DNA of 64,000 nt, from assembly GCA_031308135.1 (NCBI GenBank), contig JAHLJT010008756.1, positions 108,032,453-108,096,452 on the forward strand, read 5' to 3'. Position numbers and translations under genes: made by a program. Source of the DNA: Acheta domesticus. Taxonomy: Eukaryota > Arthropoda > Insecta > Orthoptera > Gryllidae. This document shows, in pieces, positions 34,401-46,129 of the stretch; position 1 is the stretch's first letter; every line of letters starts with the position of its first letter. Under the pieces are notes generated by a model. That model was not told the origin of the DNA. It searched no databases and saw only the letters and a program-made list of their open reading frames with translations.

Positions 34401-36954
34401 TTATGAAAGTAGTTAAGACAGAAAATGATAGCACGTTTCATTTATCCCTTTAGAGCTCAATGTTCCAAAAACGAAAAAGTCCATTTAAGGAGTTTTATTT
34501 CTTATCTCAAATATTCTTTTTCGCAATAAGGCCAGGGTGTATTCATGACTTGCGTCGATTAGAATCTTCTCCTATTTGCCTGTGGTTAAGTAGGAGGGAG
34601 AGGCCAGTGTAAAGCAAATATTGGTTGGTCCTCACCGACGTTGACGGGGCTTATGCAGCTATGGTCTAGTTGGTATGTCTTTGCATCATAGATTAACAAA
34701 CATAAATTCGCAACTTAGCAACTTAACAATGGTTCGGCACTAAAAGTTGCCAATACATGCTCAGAGAGCTTTAGCAATTATTGGGCGTGCACGGACGTGA
34801 CGACAATGGCGAAAGCTACGCGCACAAAATTGCAAATGACTTAAATGGGTTAAAAAAATCACAAGATTTGGTTGAATAGAAAACTCAAGCTCCTTTTGTC
34901 AATCATCCTTACTGTTTTCAAAACGTACATGGTAATAAGATACTCCAAATATTACACACCAATTAAGCCACTTTTTTATTCGACTCCACAAACTCTGGAT
35001 GCTGATCTGACAGGTCGCTCTACGGTGTCCTCCGTCCAGTCCCAAACGAACGCCGAGGCAGTACTATGTTAAACAACGGGTCGCCAATCGTGCACGATTC
35101 TTCTTTTCCATTCTGTCCGTCCTTCTACTCTTAGAACTAGGCGATGAATTGATTCATCTTCCATATTGTACGTCCTCCTCCCCTCGAAAGATACTAAATT
35201 ATACCATCAACTGACACAGGGTCTCACGACATTTCCTGTTGTGCAGGGGATCATCGCAAACATTACTTAGATTGTTCGTCTCACTCCCGCACCGGGTGCA
35301 GTGACGCACGGCGACTAGATAGAAAGAACAAATGAATCACTGGTGCAATGATAGGAGAAACAAACGAATTGCGGGAAGTCGCGTTGCCAGGCGGGGCGAG
35401 TGGCCGAGAAGCCATAAAGACAGAAGCGCAGTGGTAATGGCGGCGATAACCCTCGCGGTGCTGCTTTTCCAGTAGCGCACAGTGTGACAGACCCCGGCAA
35501 TCAGTGGCGCATATTATAGAAATAGGCATTTACATTGCGCTAATTGCGAAGAATAGTGAGTATTTTGCACATGTTTAAAAATAACGGCGTCAACGACTAT
35601 ACGAACGTTGTTTTTTGTGCTAGAAAATTAGTTTTAAATAATTTTATAGTGGTTACATAAACGTCTAAGTCGTTAGCGACCACAAGAAGGTAAAACAAAG
35701 TTTTAATTACATTTACTTCAACATAATTAAATTGTACGAAAGATGTTAGCACTATCAAAAATAATCGTCTATATTATTTTTCATCCTCTTACTCAACCTA
35801 TATTAACATATGAGACTTCAAAAGAAAGATGATTTGAGAAACTCTTCTGAGCAGTATATTCATTTTATCATCTTTTCAATAAGGAATGACATTTTCAGTG
35901 CGCCAGTTCGTTGCACCTCTACAGGCGAGGAGCCATACCGAGAGGGCGCGTCGTGGATATTCCATCGCGCTTGATTGCCCTGTGGAGACGGGAGCACGGA
36001 GATTTAGCTGTGCCCTGAGCTATTCGCCTTTTTACCGATTTGACCTGCACAACCCCATTTTCTTCACTCGTATTGCAATGCTATCTCACTCAACCTAAGT
36101 TTCGCATCAAACGGTTATTAAATGTTTATTGAGAAAACGCGACTAAAAGATGCAATCGAAAATGTATCCACCAGGACTCGGCTGACTTAACGGAGTGTTT
36201 TCTGGCTAAAATGTGGTGTTTATAACTAAAAACCCGTGAGTTCTTAGTTTTTAAAACCTCGTTTTCGAAGTAGGAGGCTTGTAGTTAGATTTCCGACCCC
36301 ACAATCTACAAAATGAAATCATTTGATTCCATCTACTCTCATAATGTTTTGGGGGGTTTAACTTTGGAAATCTTCTCTTCATGGTAAGGTGAGTTATATT
36401 CATAAAATATAAAATTTCTTATGAAATTAAACTATTTTATATTCTATGTAATTTATTCACACGGAATAACATTTTAACTGTAGTAACAAATTTAAATATT
36501 CTACTCTCAGTTTGAAACTGTAGAGGAGCCAATTTCTTTAGGCGGATTTCTTCCCCTCTTAGTATTCCCACTCTTGCATATCGTCGCACGTGTGTGGTAA
36601 ATGAGCAAATTTTACCACGTGTGTGGTAAATAGCGTACTTTCCATTCGGCTTTAACCTAACTTGGACACGTTACGTACGTAAAGTTTTAATTAGTTTAGA
36701 AATATTTTAGTAAAATTTTGTAGGTTAGATCTCTGAAAGCAGATTTTCCCGTCAGTTTTTTTTTCTCAGCTGCAGCTTATAACCGTTTCTCTACGGCTTT
36801 TATGCGATAGAGAGAGCATTTAGGCTAAATACCAGAATTAGAAGGGTTACAATATTGTAGGATCTAGGCATTGTATTGATTAATTAATGTTTCTAATTAA
36901 TTAATGTTACTGCTTTGGTCATTAGTTTCGTTAGTATGGCGAATGTTTTGTCTC
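34401..36954. other. Intergenic; GC patch at 35280-35480
   Basis: AT-rich background. A patch at 35280-35480 is GC-richer without a recognisable gene. A CACGTGTGTGGTAAAT motif is repeated at about 36587 and 36615, with a TTTACCAC inverted partner between. A TTAATTAATGTT motif is repeated near 36880-36905. No domain recognised. Confidence 0.5.
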
Positions 36955-37445
36955 AGAAGGTGGCTGTGATTCCTTACTCCTTGAAAGGTGAAATCCGCTC
37001 CCGACACACACATTCCGAGACCAATTTCATTCTCCTGGAATCTTCCCTAAGCAGGACACCGACCCAATCAGAGCAAGTTCTAAGCTCCCGACTAGTCTCC
37101 CGACATGAGCTGCGGTGTAATACATGTAAGTGTAAGTGTGTGTGTAGGGGGAGAAGATAGATCGATGAAGAGGTAAGAAAGATCGTGCGCGGCCCATGAC
37201 CCGTTTGTTAGGGTACTGCTCCGGCGTTCGCCTGATAACGATCAGAAAACTACTGAAAACTACTGATTAGAGCAGACGACCATTAGAAATCTCCTTTCGG
37301 CAGTAGTGGTTGAATTCGACCTTGTCATCGTCGACTCGACCAAGAGTCGAAAATTTGTCTTCGTCGGGACTCAAATCTTAGAACCTCCTGGTCAATATCG
37401 TAACAGAGCCAGCTGCAATGTGGGCTTTGAAATGACTTAAGGTCT
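36955..37445 (-). repeat. Dispersed tRNA-like repeat, copy F
   Basis: Diverged minus-strand member. Shared blocks include GTCCCGACGAAGACAAATTTTCGACTC in the head region, GGTCGAATTCAACCAC, the AACAAACGGGTC block and GTGTGTGTAGGGGGAGAAG. A full-length relative lies about 700 bp to the right in the same orientation. Confidence 0.55.
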
Positions 37446-37799
37446 TCAGCAACGTAGTGTTGAGGTACTACTTAATATAAAATATTCAAAATGAAAATTG
37501 CGTGGGGCGCAAAGTTCACCCGCTCCACTGTGCGCGGCCTTTGTTTCCGCTCGAGAGGTCACCGGGGCGGGGGCGGAACGAGGACGGCGGGCATCGGCGA
37601 GGGGCGCAGGGCTAGTGGGTCGGAGTCACCAAGCGACGCTCTAATGGCGCGGAAAAGAGTTACACTCGCGCTCATCGCCCGCGGCGGCCGAGGGTGTATC
37701 CGTCAGAACTATCGGTCCGCCCCCCTCCTTCGCCAGATCCCCTTCTTCGGATTGCCGACGATGTTGAGAAAGGCTGGGAGGAATCGGCGGTTGTGAAGG
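37446..37799. other. GC-rich patch
   Basis: CpG-rich from 37500 to 37780. Open frames on both strands lack a recognisable domain. Confidence 0.45.
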
Positions 37800-37990
37800 A
37801 ACAGCGATGACGTTGTCGGTGGCAATGTCGATGACAATACCGACGGCGACGAAATTGACAGCGACGATGTTCACGGTGACGATGTTGACGGCGACAATGT
37901 ACAAGCGACGATGTTAACGACAGTGATGTTGACGGCGTTGGCGGTGCTTTTCGTGGCGATGCTAAAGGTGGCAATATTAAAGGAAATGGA
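37800..37990 (+). repeat. Degenerate GACGATGTTGACGGC minisatellite
   Basis: About ten degenerate units of 12-18 bp with the consensus GACGATGTTGACGGC. The minus strand reads as VAVNIVTVNIVAVN-like sequence, a by-product of the repeat. Confidence 0.8.
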
Positions 37991-38179
37991 GCAAATGGCT
38001 GCGATACAAAGGACAGACGCGCTACGGCGGTGCTGCTAAAAGCGTAGACACGAGATGTGCACTTATGTGATACTTAAACGAGTAAGATGATGCTGACAAA
38101 AGCTGTGCTGATAGAGCATATGCTAGCGATGGTGATGGAAGTGTGATGATAATTAATAAGTGATTTCAGGCACGGCCAC
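37991..38179. other. Short intergenic spacer
   Basis: No recognisable feature. Confidence 0.5.
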
Positions 38180-38690
38180 TGCTGAGTTTATCATTCCCAA
38201 CTGGCATAAATGCGTAAGTGTAGTGCATGATTTTTATCGAAGGAGGTGGCGGTGATCTTCCCCTGATGGCTGGGAAGATCCGGCGACGGCTTGCGAAGAT
38301 TTTCCCCAAGCAGGTATTTCTCATCTGCGTGGCACCACCCCAGCCGGGACAAGCTCTAAGCCTCCGACAAGTGTGATAGTGTACTGCATGTGGGTATGTG
38401 TGTGTAAGTAAGGGGTGAAGACAGGGCAAGGAAGAAGAAGGAATGGTCTCGGGCGGACCATAGCCCATTTGTTGGGATACTGCTCTGGCATTCGGCTGGT
38501 GTTGATCAGAGAAACCACGAAAAACTACCGATCAGAGCAGCCAGCGTCGAGAACCTTCTTCCATACAGTGGCTGAATTCGACCTAGCTGAGAAGCTAGAG
38601 TTGAAAATCCGACATCATGAGATCTCAAACCCTAGGTCCACCTCGTCAGAAGCACTGCAGTGATATCAGTTGATGCCCTGAACCACCTTT
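38180..38690 (-). repeat. Dispersed tRNA-like repeat, copy G (best preserved)
   Basis: The most complete minus-strand copy. From the head it reads GGCATCAACTGATATCACTG, a GGTGGACCTAGGGTTTGAGA segment in the B-box position, GGTCGAATTCAGCCACTG, TCGGTAGTTTTTCGTGG, CAACAAATGGGCTATGGTCC, TTACTTACACACACATACCC, AGCTTGTCCCGGCTGGGGTG and finally ATCACCGCCACCTCC. Size is about 500 bp with no open frame of note. Useful as the family reference within the window. Confidence 0.7.
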
Positions 38691-39463
38691 CCCAGCCGTG
38701 ATTATAAGAATTGAGATAGTAGCAATTATGGATATTTCAGGGATAAGTCACGTGCAATCGACGCATGGGCTAGCTTCCTAGAAGGATGTGATAGAAAGGG
38801 CAAGTGAGATTTTAATTGACGAATATACAGGGGGATGTTTTTTAATGGGAAGAAACTGGAAGGATCCATTCCCGGGAGAAGAAAGGGGAAATATGTAATG
38901 AACATTTGTTCAGAAATGCACGGGTCTCTTGCTAGAAACGAAACATAGCTTTTTTCTCTGGAAACCGAGTAGCGCTTCATCTATAACAGTTTGTGAGTTT
39001 GGTAAAATTGTGAGTTTAGTGGTCCGTAAGGTCTGGAATATCTCTCCTAACTATTGCCTAAGTCATCTAAAAATACAATTTTCGAAAATCTAAAATCTGT
39101 CACAAGTCTTCTAAGCTACAAACTTTCGAGATCTTTCAGCCTGAAAATCATATTCATAAGTATTCCTTGACTGTCTGCCCCAATGGACGTCATCCGCGAT
39201 GATGTGATGCAGACGGATTTATAACTGGTGCTGCCACAGTCATTCGCAAGCCCCGCTAGCTCTTAGATGAGATCCCATATTAAATGTAGACACAACGGAA
39301 ATATCTCTTCTGATGAAGCTGCCTTTCGTCGAATGTAACTCTGTAACCTCTCATACCTAATGTGTTGTTCATGCAGTATGTCAACAATAAAGGAGTTAGT
39401 TTAGTCAGCGGCGCTAGTTTAGTCAAATGATGTTCGTTTGCGTGTCTTCTCCTTAAGGGTATT
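38691..39463. other. Intergenic, nothing recognised
   Basis: AT-moderate sequence. The part next to 39464 may hold the 3' UTR of the LINE remnant. Confidence 0.5.
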
Positions 39464-39720
39464 TTATATCTCTTGCGGTCGTCTCTTGTATCCCAGTCCC
39501 CATACCTCTCTATTGTTCCACTCATTCTCATCTAGACCTCTTCTTTGCACATATTTAAAAACCCGATTCTGCCATTTCTACCTGGATCTATCTCTTTTTC
39601 TTCTGTCTAATGGAATCTAGTTATAAACTTTTCTAGGCCATCTCACATAATCAAGATTTTTCATGTGACCACACCATTTCAGCTTACGTGTTATTATTTA
39701 ATCTATAACTGATTTTTGTA
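39464..39720 (-). pseudogene. LINE reverse transcriptase, C-terminal remnant
   Basis: The minus strand reads LKWCGHMKNLDYVRWPRKVY, a stop, then DRRKRDRSR, another stop, KWQNRVFKYVQRRGLDENEW and NNREVWGLGYKRRP before TAA at 39466-39464. This matches the familiar C-terminal pattern of many insect LINE polyproteins: L+W.GH..RM, then RRRGRPRK.W, then RGL.E..W..RE.W. Two in-frame stops show decay. The rest of the reverse transcriptase is absent. The clade cannot be fixed from this stretch. Confidence 0.8.
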
Positions 39721-40939
39721 TCTGCATTTGCTTAATTGCGCGTACCTAGCCTTTAGCACCGCATTTGACTTTGTGTCAGTCTCGCGCGAAATAGCCCCTC
39801 AGTCACTGGCGGGCGAGGGCGCGGGGGGGGGGGAAGGTGAACGAGCGCGCGGGGACTCGTGTGTTGAAATGTCAGAGGACGTCGCCACGGGATGTCGAAC
39901 TCGCGACCTTTCCCGGAGGAACCTTCCTTCGGCTGTTCTCAGGAGTTAATGCTCCGCAGACTCATCTTCAGCCAAGTGGCAAAAACATCCGTAACGCCTT
40001 GCGTTCTACGGTTCAAGTGAAACCTCAAAGTCCACTTTCAGCAGAAAAGTTTTCACCGCAGAGTCAGAACCCAGTATTAGTAATTTCAGAAGTTTCTTAA
40101 ACTAAAAGGGAAATTATAGAATTTTACTACATGCATTTAAAATTATTTTTACTGATTTTAGAATATCTTATAGAAAATTGAACGCTACAACGTAATTATT
40201 TTCCCTTGGATCTGTTTAAATGCTAGATACAGAGTTTCGTCTCCTTTAATATTAATTGGAACTGTTCCATTAATTCATTCACGGTTTAATTTTAGTTTAT
40301 TGAACTATATTATGACCACTCACAGTAACAACAACCGTTCGGACGCGGATTGGAACCGCTGTGGTCCCTATTTGGGGGCCGATTTTGTCGTTCGACTTGT
40401 TTGCAGCCCAACTTTGTTAACTTACCTGTCTAAGACCCCTAGGCGATCACGTATCTCCTGATATCTCCGTCAGGGGCGACAACCTCACACGTAGACTCGA
40501 GGTGAGATCCAATCAGAGCCGGTTTATTTCAGAGTTGATTGGCTTGAGAAATGTAGGGTGGATTACCTTTCTTAGAAATGTACCATGAGACGTAATATGA
40601 GCACATTTATTCACTGCAGAAGGGCATATCCCTTAAAGCGCGCGGACGCAGATATTTTACAAGGACGCAGAGCTGGTGTCAGGTCTGGAGGCGTCGCCGT
40701 GTTCTATGAAGGTCAGTTACACCTCCCAGCTGTGAAGGGCCCTCGCCATCGTCGCCGATCGTTTCCCCGGCGCGTTCCGCTCCTGTCCCCGTTCGCGATC
40801 TGCGTCAACGCACTCGTCCCCGTCGGTTGCGGCGCTCATACACTGTCCCACACTGCTCCCTTTCACTAGTCCCTTCAGCACCATACCCATGTGTGTCTTA
40901 TGTTATTGCACCCTGTCGCTAACTTCCGAGTATGTCTGT
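39721..40939. other. Intergenic with GC patches (39790-39910, 40640-40860)
   Basis: A G-run of about nine lies near 39823. GTCGAACTCGCGACC near 39893-39907 is a B-box-like reverse complement but has no A box in range. The patch at 40640-40860 is GC-rich. No gene recognised. Confidence 0.45.
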
Positions 40940-41172
40940 CTACTTCAAGTGCTCGACTGCGTTACTTCCGACTACCGCTACGTCTTTCTATCCCAAGAAC
41001 TTGAAAGCTTCTCTGTGACCACCAGGTACACATGCCGACCCCAAGAACTTGAAAGCTTCTCTGTGACCACCAAGTAAGAATGCCTACTCCGAGAGCTTGA
41101 AAGTCTCTCTCGTCGCGGCCACCAAGTACGTTTGCCTTGTCCGAGAGCTTGAGAACTTCTCCTGTTCCTCAT
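40940..41172. repeat. 48-bp tandem repeat, about four units
   Basis: Units begin at about 40995, 41043, 41091 and 41143, with a more degenerate one before. Each has AAGAACTTGAAAGCTTCTCT or a variant, then GTGACCACCAAGTA. Because 48 is divisible by three, the plus strand encodes a 16-residue repeat with the core ELESFSVTT. No protein family is recognised, and the frame breaks after two clean units. Confidence 0.8.
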
Positions 41173-41325
41173 CTCCGCTGCTAATCTAAGTCCGCATCTC
41201 CTTTCTCTTGTCCCTTACTTCGTATCGTGAATATAATGATTTGCGTCGGCGTGATTTGGAGAATCAAGTCGCATGCAAGGTGAATCCCACGATAGAATTC
41301 CGTCTGTGATGTGTGAGTCACTTTC

Positions 41326-41358
41326 ATTAAGTTCTATTGATTGTCAATAGAACTTAAT
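41326..41358. repeat. Perfect 15-bp hairpin
   Basis: ATTAAGTTCTATTGA (41326-41340), a three-base loop, then the exact reverse complement (41344-41358). It is AT-rich, with no T-run that would suggest a terminator. Confidence 0.9.
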
Positions 41359-41399
41359 CACTATTGTCAAGTTCTGTAGTTCTTCGGCGCATTTGTCAC

Positions 41400-41815
41400 A
41401 TGTTACACGGGTCTTTTCCTGAGCGTCTGGCATGTCTTGCAGGAGGAATGACTTCTACAGTCGTCACTGTCTGAGACTGAGAATTCCTGATAACGCCCAA
41501 AGGTTGTGCGCTCCTCGGTGGTTGAGTCGTCACAACACATTCTTTTCCTAGGGCTTTTTCCAGCTTCAAGGGACTTCGATTTCGACAACTCGCGCCGGGT
41601 ACCTACTACGTCCCTCATGGTACACATTTTGACCTTTACACTACAAATACTTGCGGGCTCCTCGATCTGTGGTCAGCAGACTCACAAGGCCTTCTGCGAC
41701 AACACATACACATGAAAGACAATGGACAAATAATCATGCTCATGGCGGGACTCGAACTCGCGACCCTAGGCGCTGTGTCGGCAAACGCTTTAGCCACCTC
41801 CGCCATCGTGGTTGA
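41400..41815 (-). mobile_element. tRNA-related SINE candidate
   Basis: On the minus strand the head (41815-41740) reads GGCGGAGGTGGCTAAAGCG (A-box-like), then a good B box GAGTTCGAGTCCC. ATGGCGG at the start can pair with CCGCCAT at the end, but this competes with the T stem, so it is not a normal tRNA. The body runs to about 41400 through GGAATGACTTCTACAG. The 74-residue frame inside lacks a recognisable domain. Confidence 0.5.
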
Positions 41816-43110
41816 CAGTCCTCACAACATTAATACTTTAAATTTTTACTTATGGCCAAGGAAATCTTTTAAACAATAACAGTCAAACCAATTATTTCGC
41901 AAGTCCGATAAAGATTTCATATTATGAAAAGCAATTAATTTCTCATAGAGCGAACATTACACTCTCAACCTTAGAACAATCCTGTTTTCCAACTCTTTAG
42001 ATAGACCCCTCACATATGATTCACGTACAATGCACCCAACAATAAATTTTCCCACACGAACAATATTAGTCACCTGGATAAATTAAGTAGTTTTATAGAC
42101 GTGTTTTGAAACAAGTACATTGAAATTTCATAGTAAATAAGAATGTGGAAGAAAATCAAAGTGAAAAAAATCTTCAAACATTAAGGCCATCCGGTGAATA
42201 ATTACAAGAACTAGAGATACTAACCATTAAAACCCATCGTAAAAAATAAAGTTAGAATTTTGTTACCATTTTTGAAAAATATACAACTTGTTCAATTAAA
42301 ATTTTTAAGAACATATTTCTATTTTATTACAATAATGGTCACTCGTCAGTTTTCTAAATAATCTCCGGCCTAAGTGGGTTAATCTATTACCATACATTTA
42401 GTGTACTGCCAAGGCTTACTTCTCCATGGGTAGTCCGGAAGTTTACCGAAAAGTTATAATAATACTGAAGGGTAGTGTTATGTAATAAAGTATTATTTCG
42501 TATATATTTCTTATACTTTTACGTGGTTGGAAAGAGCTTTATATTTTTAGCATATCTTCGCTATATATCACGTCAAGACGAAACGACGTTATATTCAGGA
42601 TGTAAGACCAACTTGGAAATAAGAAAGAGTCGCTTTCGAGACTAATGTTCACCGCAGCCGATACTGAGTCACGCTACTTTTTTGAGCGATAGTCGCCAGG
42701 GTTACACATTTCAGACCGAATTTTCGGCGAAGGGCAAGATGTATTTTCATCTTCCATTTCTCTCAGGTCAAGGTTACGCATGACGCATTACACATGTAGT
42801 AGTGTTAATTATCATTGATCTGTCAATCCTTCAGGGAGTAATCTCATTTTCCAGAAAACGCAGCGAGGTTATCACGCCTATCGGGTCACGCGAGTAGGAG
42901 GGCGTGTCGCGAACTTGAGCTGCGAGTGGGAGGCCACGGGCCACCACGCGAGCGAGAGGGCGGGCGTGCACTGCGGCGGGCGACTGCCCGGCGGGCAGAG
43001 GCAGTGGAGCTGGCGAGCGGACCTCTGGCCAATTGTGCGAGGACCTGAACCGGAAAAGTGTACGAGAGTCTACGTAAGAGACTGGACAAATTCGAACACG
43101 TCAGCAGGCA
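41816..43110. other. AT-rich intergenic, GC patch at 42880-43050
   Basis: AT-rich to about 42860, then a CpG-rich patch that leads into the minisatellite. No gene recognised. Confidence 0.5.
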
Positions 43111-44090
43111 AGTCAGTGAGTTAGCCAGTGAGTTTGCAGCGGGCAAGTTAATGAGCAAATCGAGAGGCAAGGGTAAATGACAAACGTGAGCAAGTGAGTG
43201 AGTATGAAATTAATTTAGTGGACAAGCGAGATAAACTGATTGGTCAAGCAAGAGAACAAGTAAGTGAGTGGAGAAGTAAATCGACTGACGAACTGGTGAG
43301 TGAGTAAGCTAATGAGCTACCTGACGAGTTAGTGAACGCATGAGAACGTGTGTAAATGACCTATCGACAAAAAAGGTGGGGTTCACGTACCCTGCGGCGA
43401 GTGACTACGGAGAATGGAATCGACAGTCGCGGCGGGAACCCTAGGGAACGAATGCACGGGCAAGTGAGCGGTAAACGAGCAGTTGAGTACTTAAACAAGG
43501 AGGTGAGCGAGTAAACGAGTAGATGATCTTGTAAATGAGCAAGGGTAAGGTGCTAGTGAGTGCGTAAATAAGGAGAGCAGTGGGTAAACGAAAATATGAG
43601 CGGGTAAATGAACACGTGAGCGGAATAACGAGCAGGTGAGTGCCTAAACAAGCACGAGAGTGGGTAAACAAACAGCGAATGTTGAGCGGGTAAGTCAAAT
43701 ACGTGAGCGAGTAAATTGATCAATAAAGACGGTATGCGATCACTTAAGCGGGTAACCGATCAGTGAAGGATAAGCAAGCAGATGACAAGGCACGTAAACA
43801 GTCGGAAAGGTAAGCAAATAGAGGAACGAGTAAGCAAACAAAGAAGCGGGTAAACAGAGGAGCGAGTGAACAGAGAAGAGAGTAGCATACAGAATAGCGG
43901 ATGAGGAGGCAGATGAGATGGTAAGGAAGGAGAGGAGCGGGTAACAAACCAGAGGATTGGTTAAGGAACACAAGCGGATAACAAACTAGAGGAGCGTGCA
44001 GGCACGCAGACGCGCGGGTAAGGTAGTTGATCATCGGGGAAGTAAGCAGGCAAATTGATAAACGCGAGAGAAAACAACCCATTGGTTGAG
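43111..44090 (+). repeat. Degenerate GAGCGGGTAAACGAGCAGG minisatellite
   Basis: About 1 kb of degenerate repeats on the theme GTGAGCGGGTAAACGAGCAG with variable spacing of roughly 20-28 bp. The interval around 43380-43450 is less repetitive. The theme is shared with the arrays near 19.4 kb (inverted) and 60.3 kb. Cys/Leu-rich minus-strand frames are artefacts. Confidence 0.75.
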
Positions 44091-44500
44091 CAGATCACCC
44101 AGTGAGCGTGGCGGGGGGAGGGGACGGGCCGACGGCGGTGACGTAGACGAGTAACACGGGCGGCGCCTTGCGAGCGGTTGTCGGCGGTCGCGCCCGTACC
44201 AGCGCGTGCCGGTACCGGATATCGATCCCGGTTCCCTCCGGGCGACGCGCAGCGCAGTGCGGCCGAGGACCTCGCCGACGTCGCCTCCGACGCAGCCGCC
44301 GCCGTCGCCGCCGCCGCCTCCGCAGCGGCAGGAACACGCAGGTGCGTATGGAAAGCGGTCAGCGGCTACACACGGCTCGCGCCCGCGCTCGCGGCAAAGA
44401 GCGGTCGCTCATGGCGCAGTGGCAGCGACTGGTCAACTTCGGCACGAAGCTCTTTAGAAAAGAGATGGAAGGGACTGTCGCCGGTGGTGATATATAACGT
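44091..44500 (+). promoter_or_regulatory. CpG island, possible first exon
   Basis: CpG-dense from 44105 to 44410. A good splice-donor-like CAGGTGCGT lies at about 44338-44346. A Kozak-compatible ATG at 44411 opens a 28-residue frame. This arrangement fits a CpG-island promoter with a 5' exon, but nothing downstream in the window confirms a transcript. Confidence 0.35.
44411..44497 (+). CDS. Possible short coding exon, unidentified
   Basis: Plus-strand frame starting MAQWQRLVNFGTKLFRKE and ending at a TAA at 44495-44497. Codons are C/G-ended (CAG, CTG, GTC, AAC, TTC, GGC, AAG, CTC), and the sequence is more protein-like than the surrounding poly-Arg/Ala frames. A weak splice donor (GCCGGTGGTGAT) sits just before the stop. 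I recognise no family. It could be a genuine first coding exon, a micropeptide or chance. Confidence 0.2.
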   Translation: MAQWQRLVNFGTKLFRKEMEGTVAGGDI

Positions 44501-45563
44501 ACATCGATCATATTTGCACCTAATGTATCATATTCACGATTGCTGGATATCAAACGCAAAAGAACGGCATATGGTATGTTGTGAAGGAATGTCTATCAAT
44601 CTCCTTGTGGGTTTGTGAAAAAAAAACTATTCATTTCATTCATTGTTCATTCACTTTTCACTATATTTGTGTTAAAATATATGCACAAGCAAGAAATAAC
44701 TACACAATCCTCAATTAGAAAATACACATTGTTGTCAAATCCACAAAGTACGTAAGTTTGCCATCACAAATTATCCTTGAATTTTAACACATACATGATG
44801 CGTTGTAATTTTAGTGCTTTTAATATGCATTCCAAAATATTATTATTATTATCATTACCATCATCATCATCATCATCGTTTCAATTTCGAAAGGGAATGC
44901 CAACTCCTGTGAAATTTTTTATTATGCATGAATGACCGCACCTTGGACTTTGCAAATTTTGAATCTGAAGGTGCTATTGTTAAATGTTGTCTCACATTTG
45001 CACTTAACAAACGAGTTCTGAGATCAAATAAAAATCGAAAACGCAACAGCACTGTAAATCACAAATATGACTACTTTTTTATATCCAATGACTGCTTTCA
45101 AAACAAAATACTATCGAGGCTACAGTTTCCGTGGTACAAAATCATTAATGTAGATACTACTATTGTGAGATAATCAGTTGAGAAAAAATAGGAAAGGAAA
45201 ATTATTTACAGAAGAATTGCAGACTTCGTATTATTGCTCATAAATTATAGGAATATTAAAATAGTAACGTAATAAAGTAAATAGAACCGCAATAATTGCT
45301 TAGTTCCTTTTGAACTGCTTTACTTACAAATGTTAATTTAATATTTAAACAACACACAAGACTACATTTTAAATTAGATGAGAGATGACCAAGTTTAAAT
45401 ATATTTTCTCATATGTAAATTACTGATCAATAAAGAAAAAAATCAGTAGTAATAATTTTTTCTTTATCTATTCAGATATTTGAAAATATTTTTAACCGAT
45501 CCTTAAATACGTTTTGCTTATATATGTATACATTTTCGATAAATTGCAAAGTTCTCGATTATA
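44501..45563. other. AT-rich intergenic, ATT/ATC microsatellite
   Basis: AT-rich, with a short ATT run and an ATC/CAT run at 44839-44880. No gene recognised. Confidence 0.55.
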
Positions 45564-46129
45564 TACAGGATGTCCAGAAGCTCCCGTTACAAAAAAATAC
45601 CCCAAATTCTGTGTTGCACGACATGAAAAATGGCAGGTCCAGTTTTTCCGAAAAAAATTTTGTCTTTGAGAAAATTGAGTTTAAAAATCACTTCCGGGCC
45701 GCGAAATTCAAACCGGCCGCTACGACACTGCAGACGGCGGCGTCTCCTGCGCGGAGCATTTCTTCGTTTCTCCGCGAAAACGGTGAAACAGTTGAGTAAT
45801 ATTCTCTAAGGAAAGCATTGCGTAGCTTATACTAGAATAAGTTAATAGTATAAAATGTTTGTATGTTCTTTAAATGGTTTGTAGGTATTTTAAATGTACT
45901 TATTGAATATTCAGTTTTGTTCAAAATGATACCCACGGCTGCGTAAACGTAAATGATGAACACATCCAACACTTATGAAAAATATTGAATCTCCTGGAAT
46001 GCTCGAATTGTTATTTTTAGCACATATTCATATGAACTAGTGCCTTGGGCATAAGACTGCCACATGATTATTCTAAATGTCTTGATAAACAAAGAGTTTC
46101 GGAAATGAAATATTTGTTCATGAAAATAC
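45564..46129 (+). repeat. Left terminal inverted repeat of the foldback element
   Basis: Starts TACAGGATGTCCAGAAGCTC. It pairs with 47795-48353 along its whole length, ending at GAAAATAC. Confidence 0.9.

Noticed and set aside
41740..41815. Genuine tRNA gene on the minus strand
   Set aside because: A and B boxes are present, but the acceptor and T stems compete for the same bases, so it fits a SINE head better.
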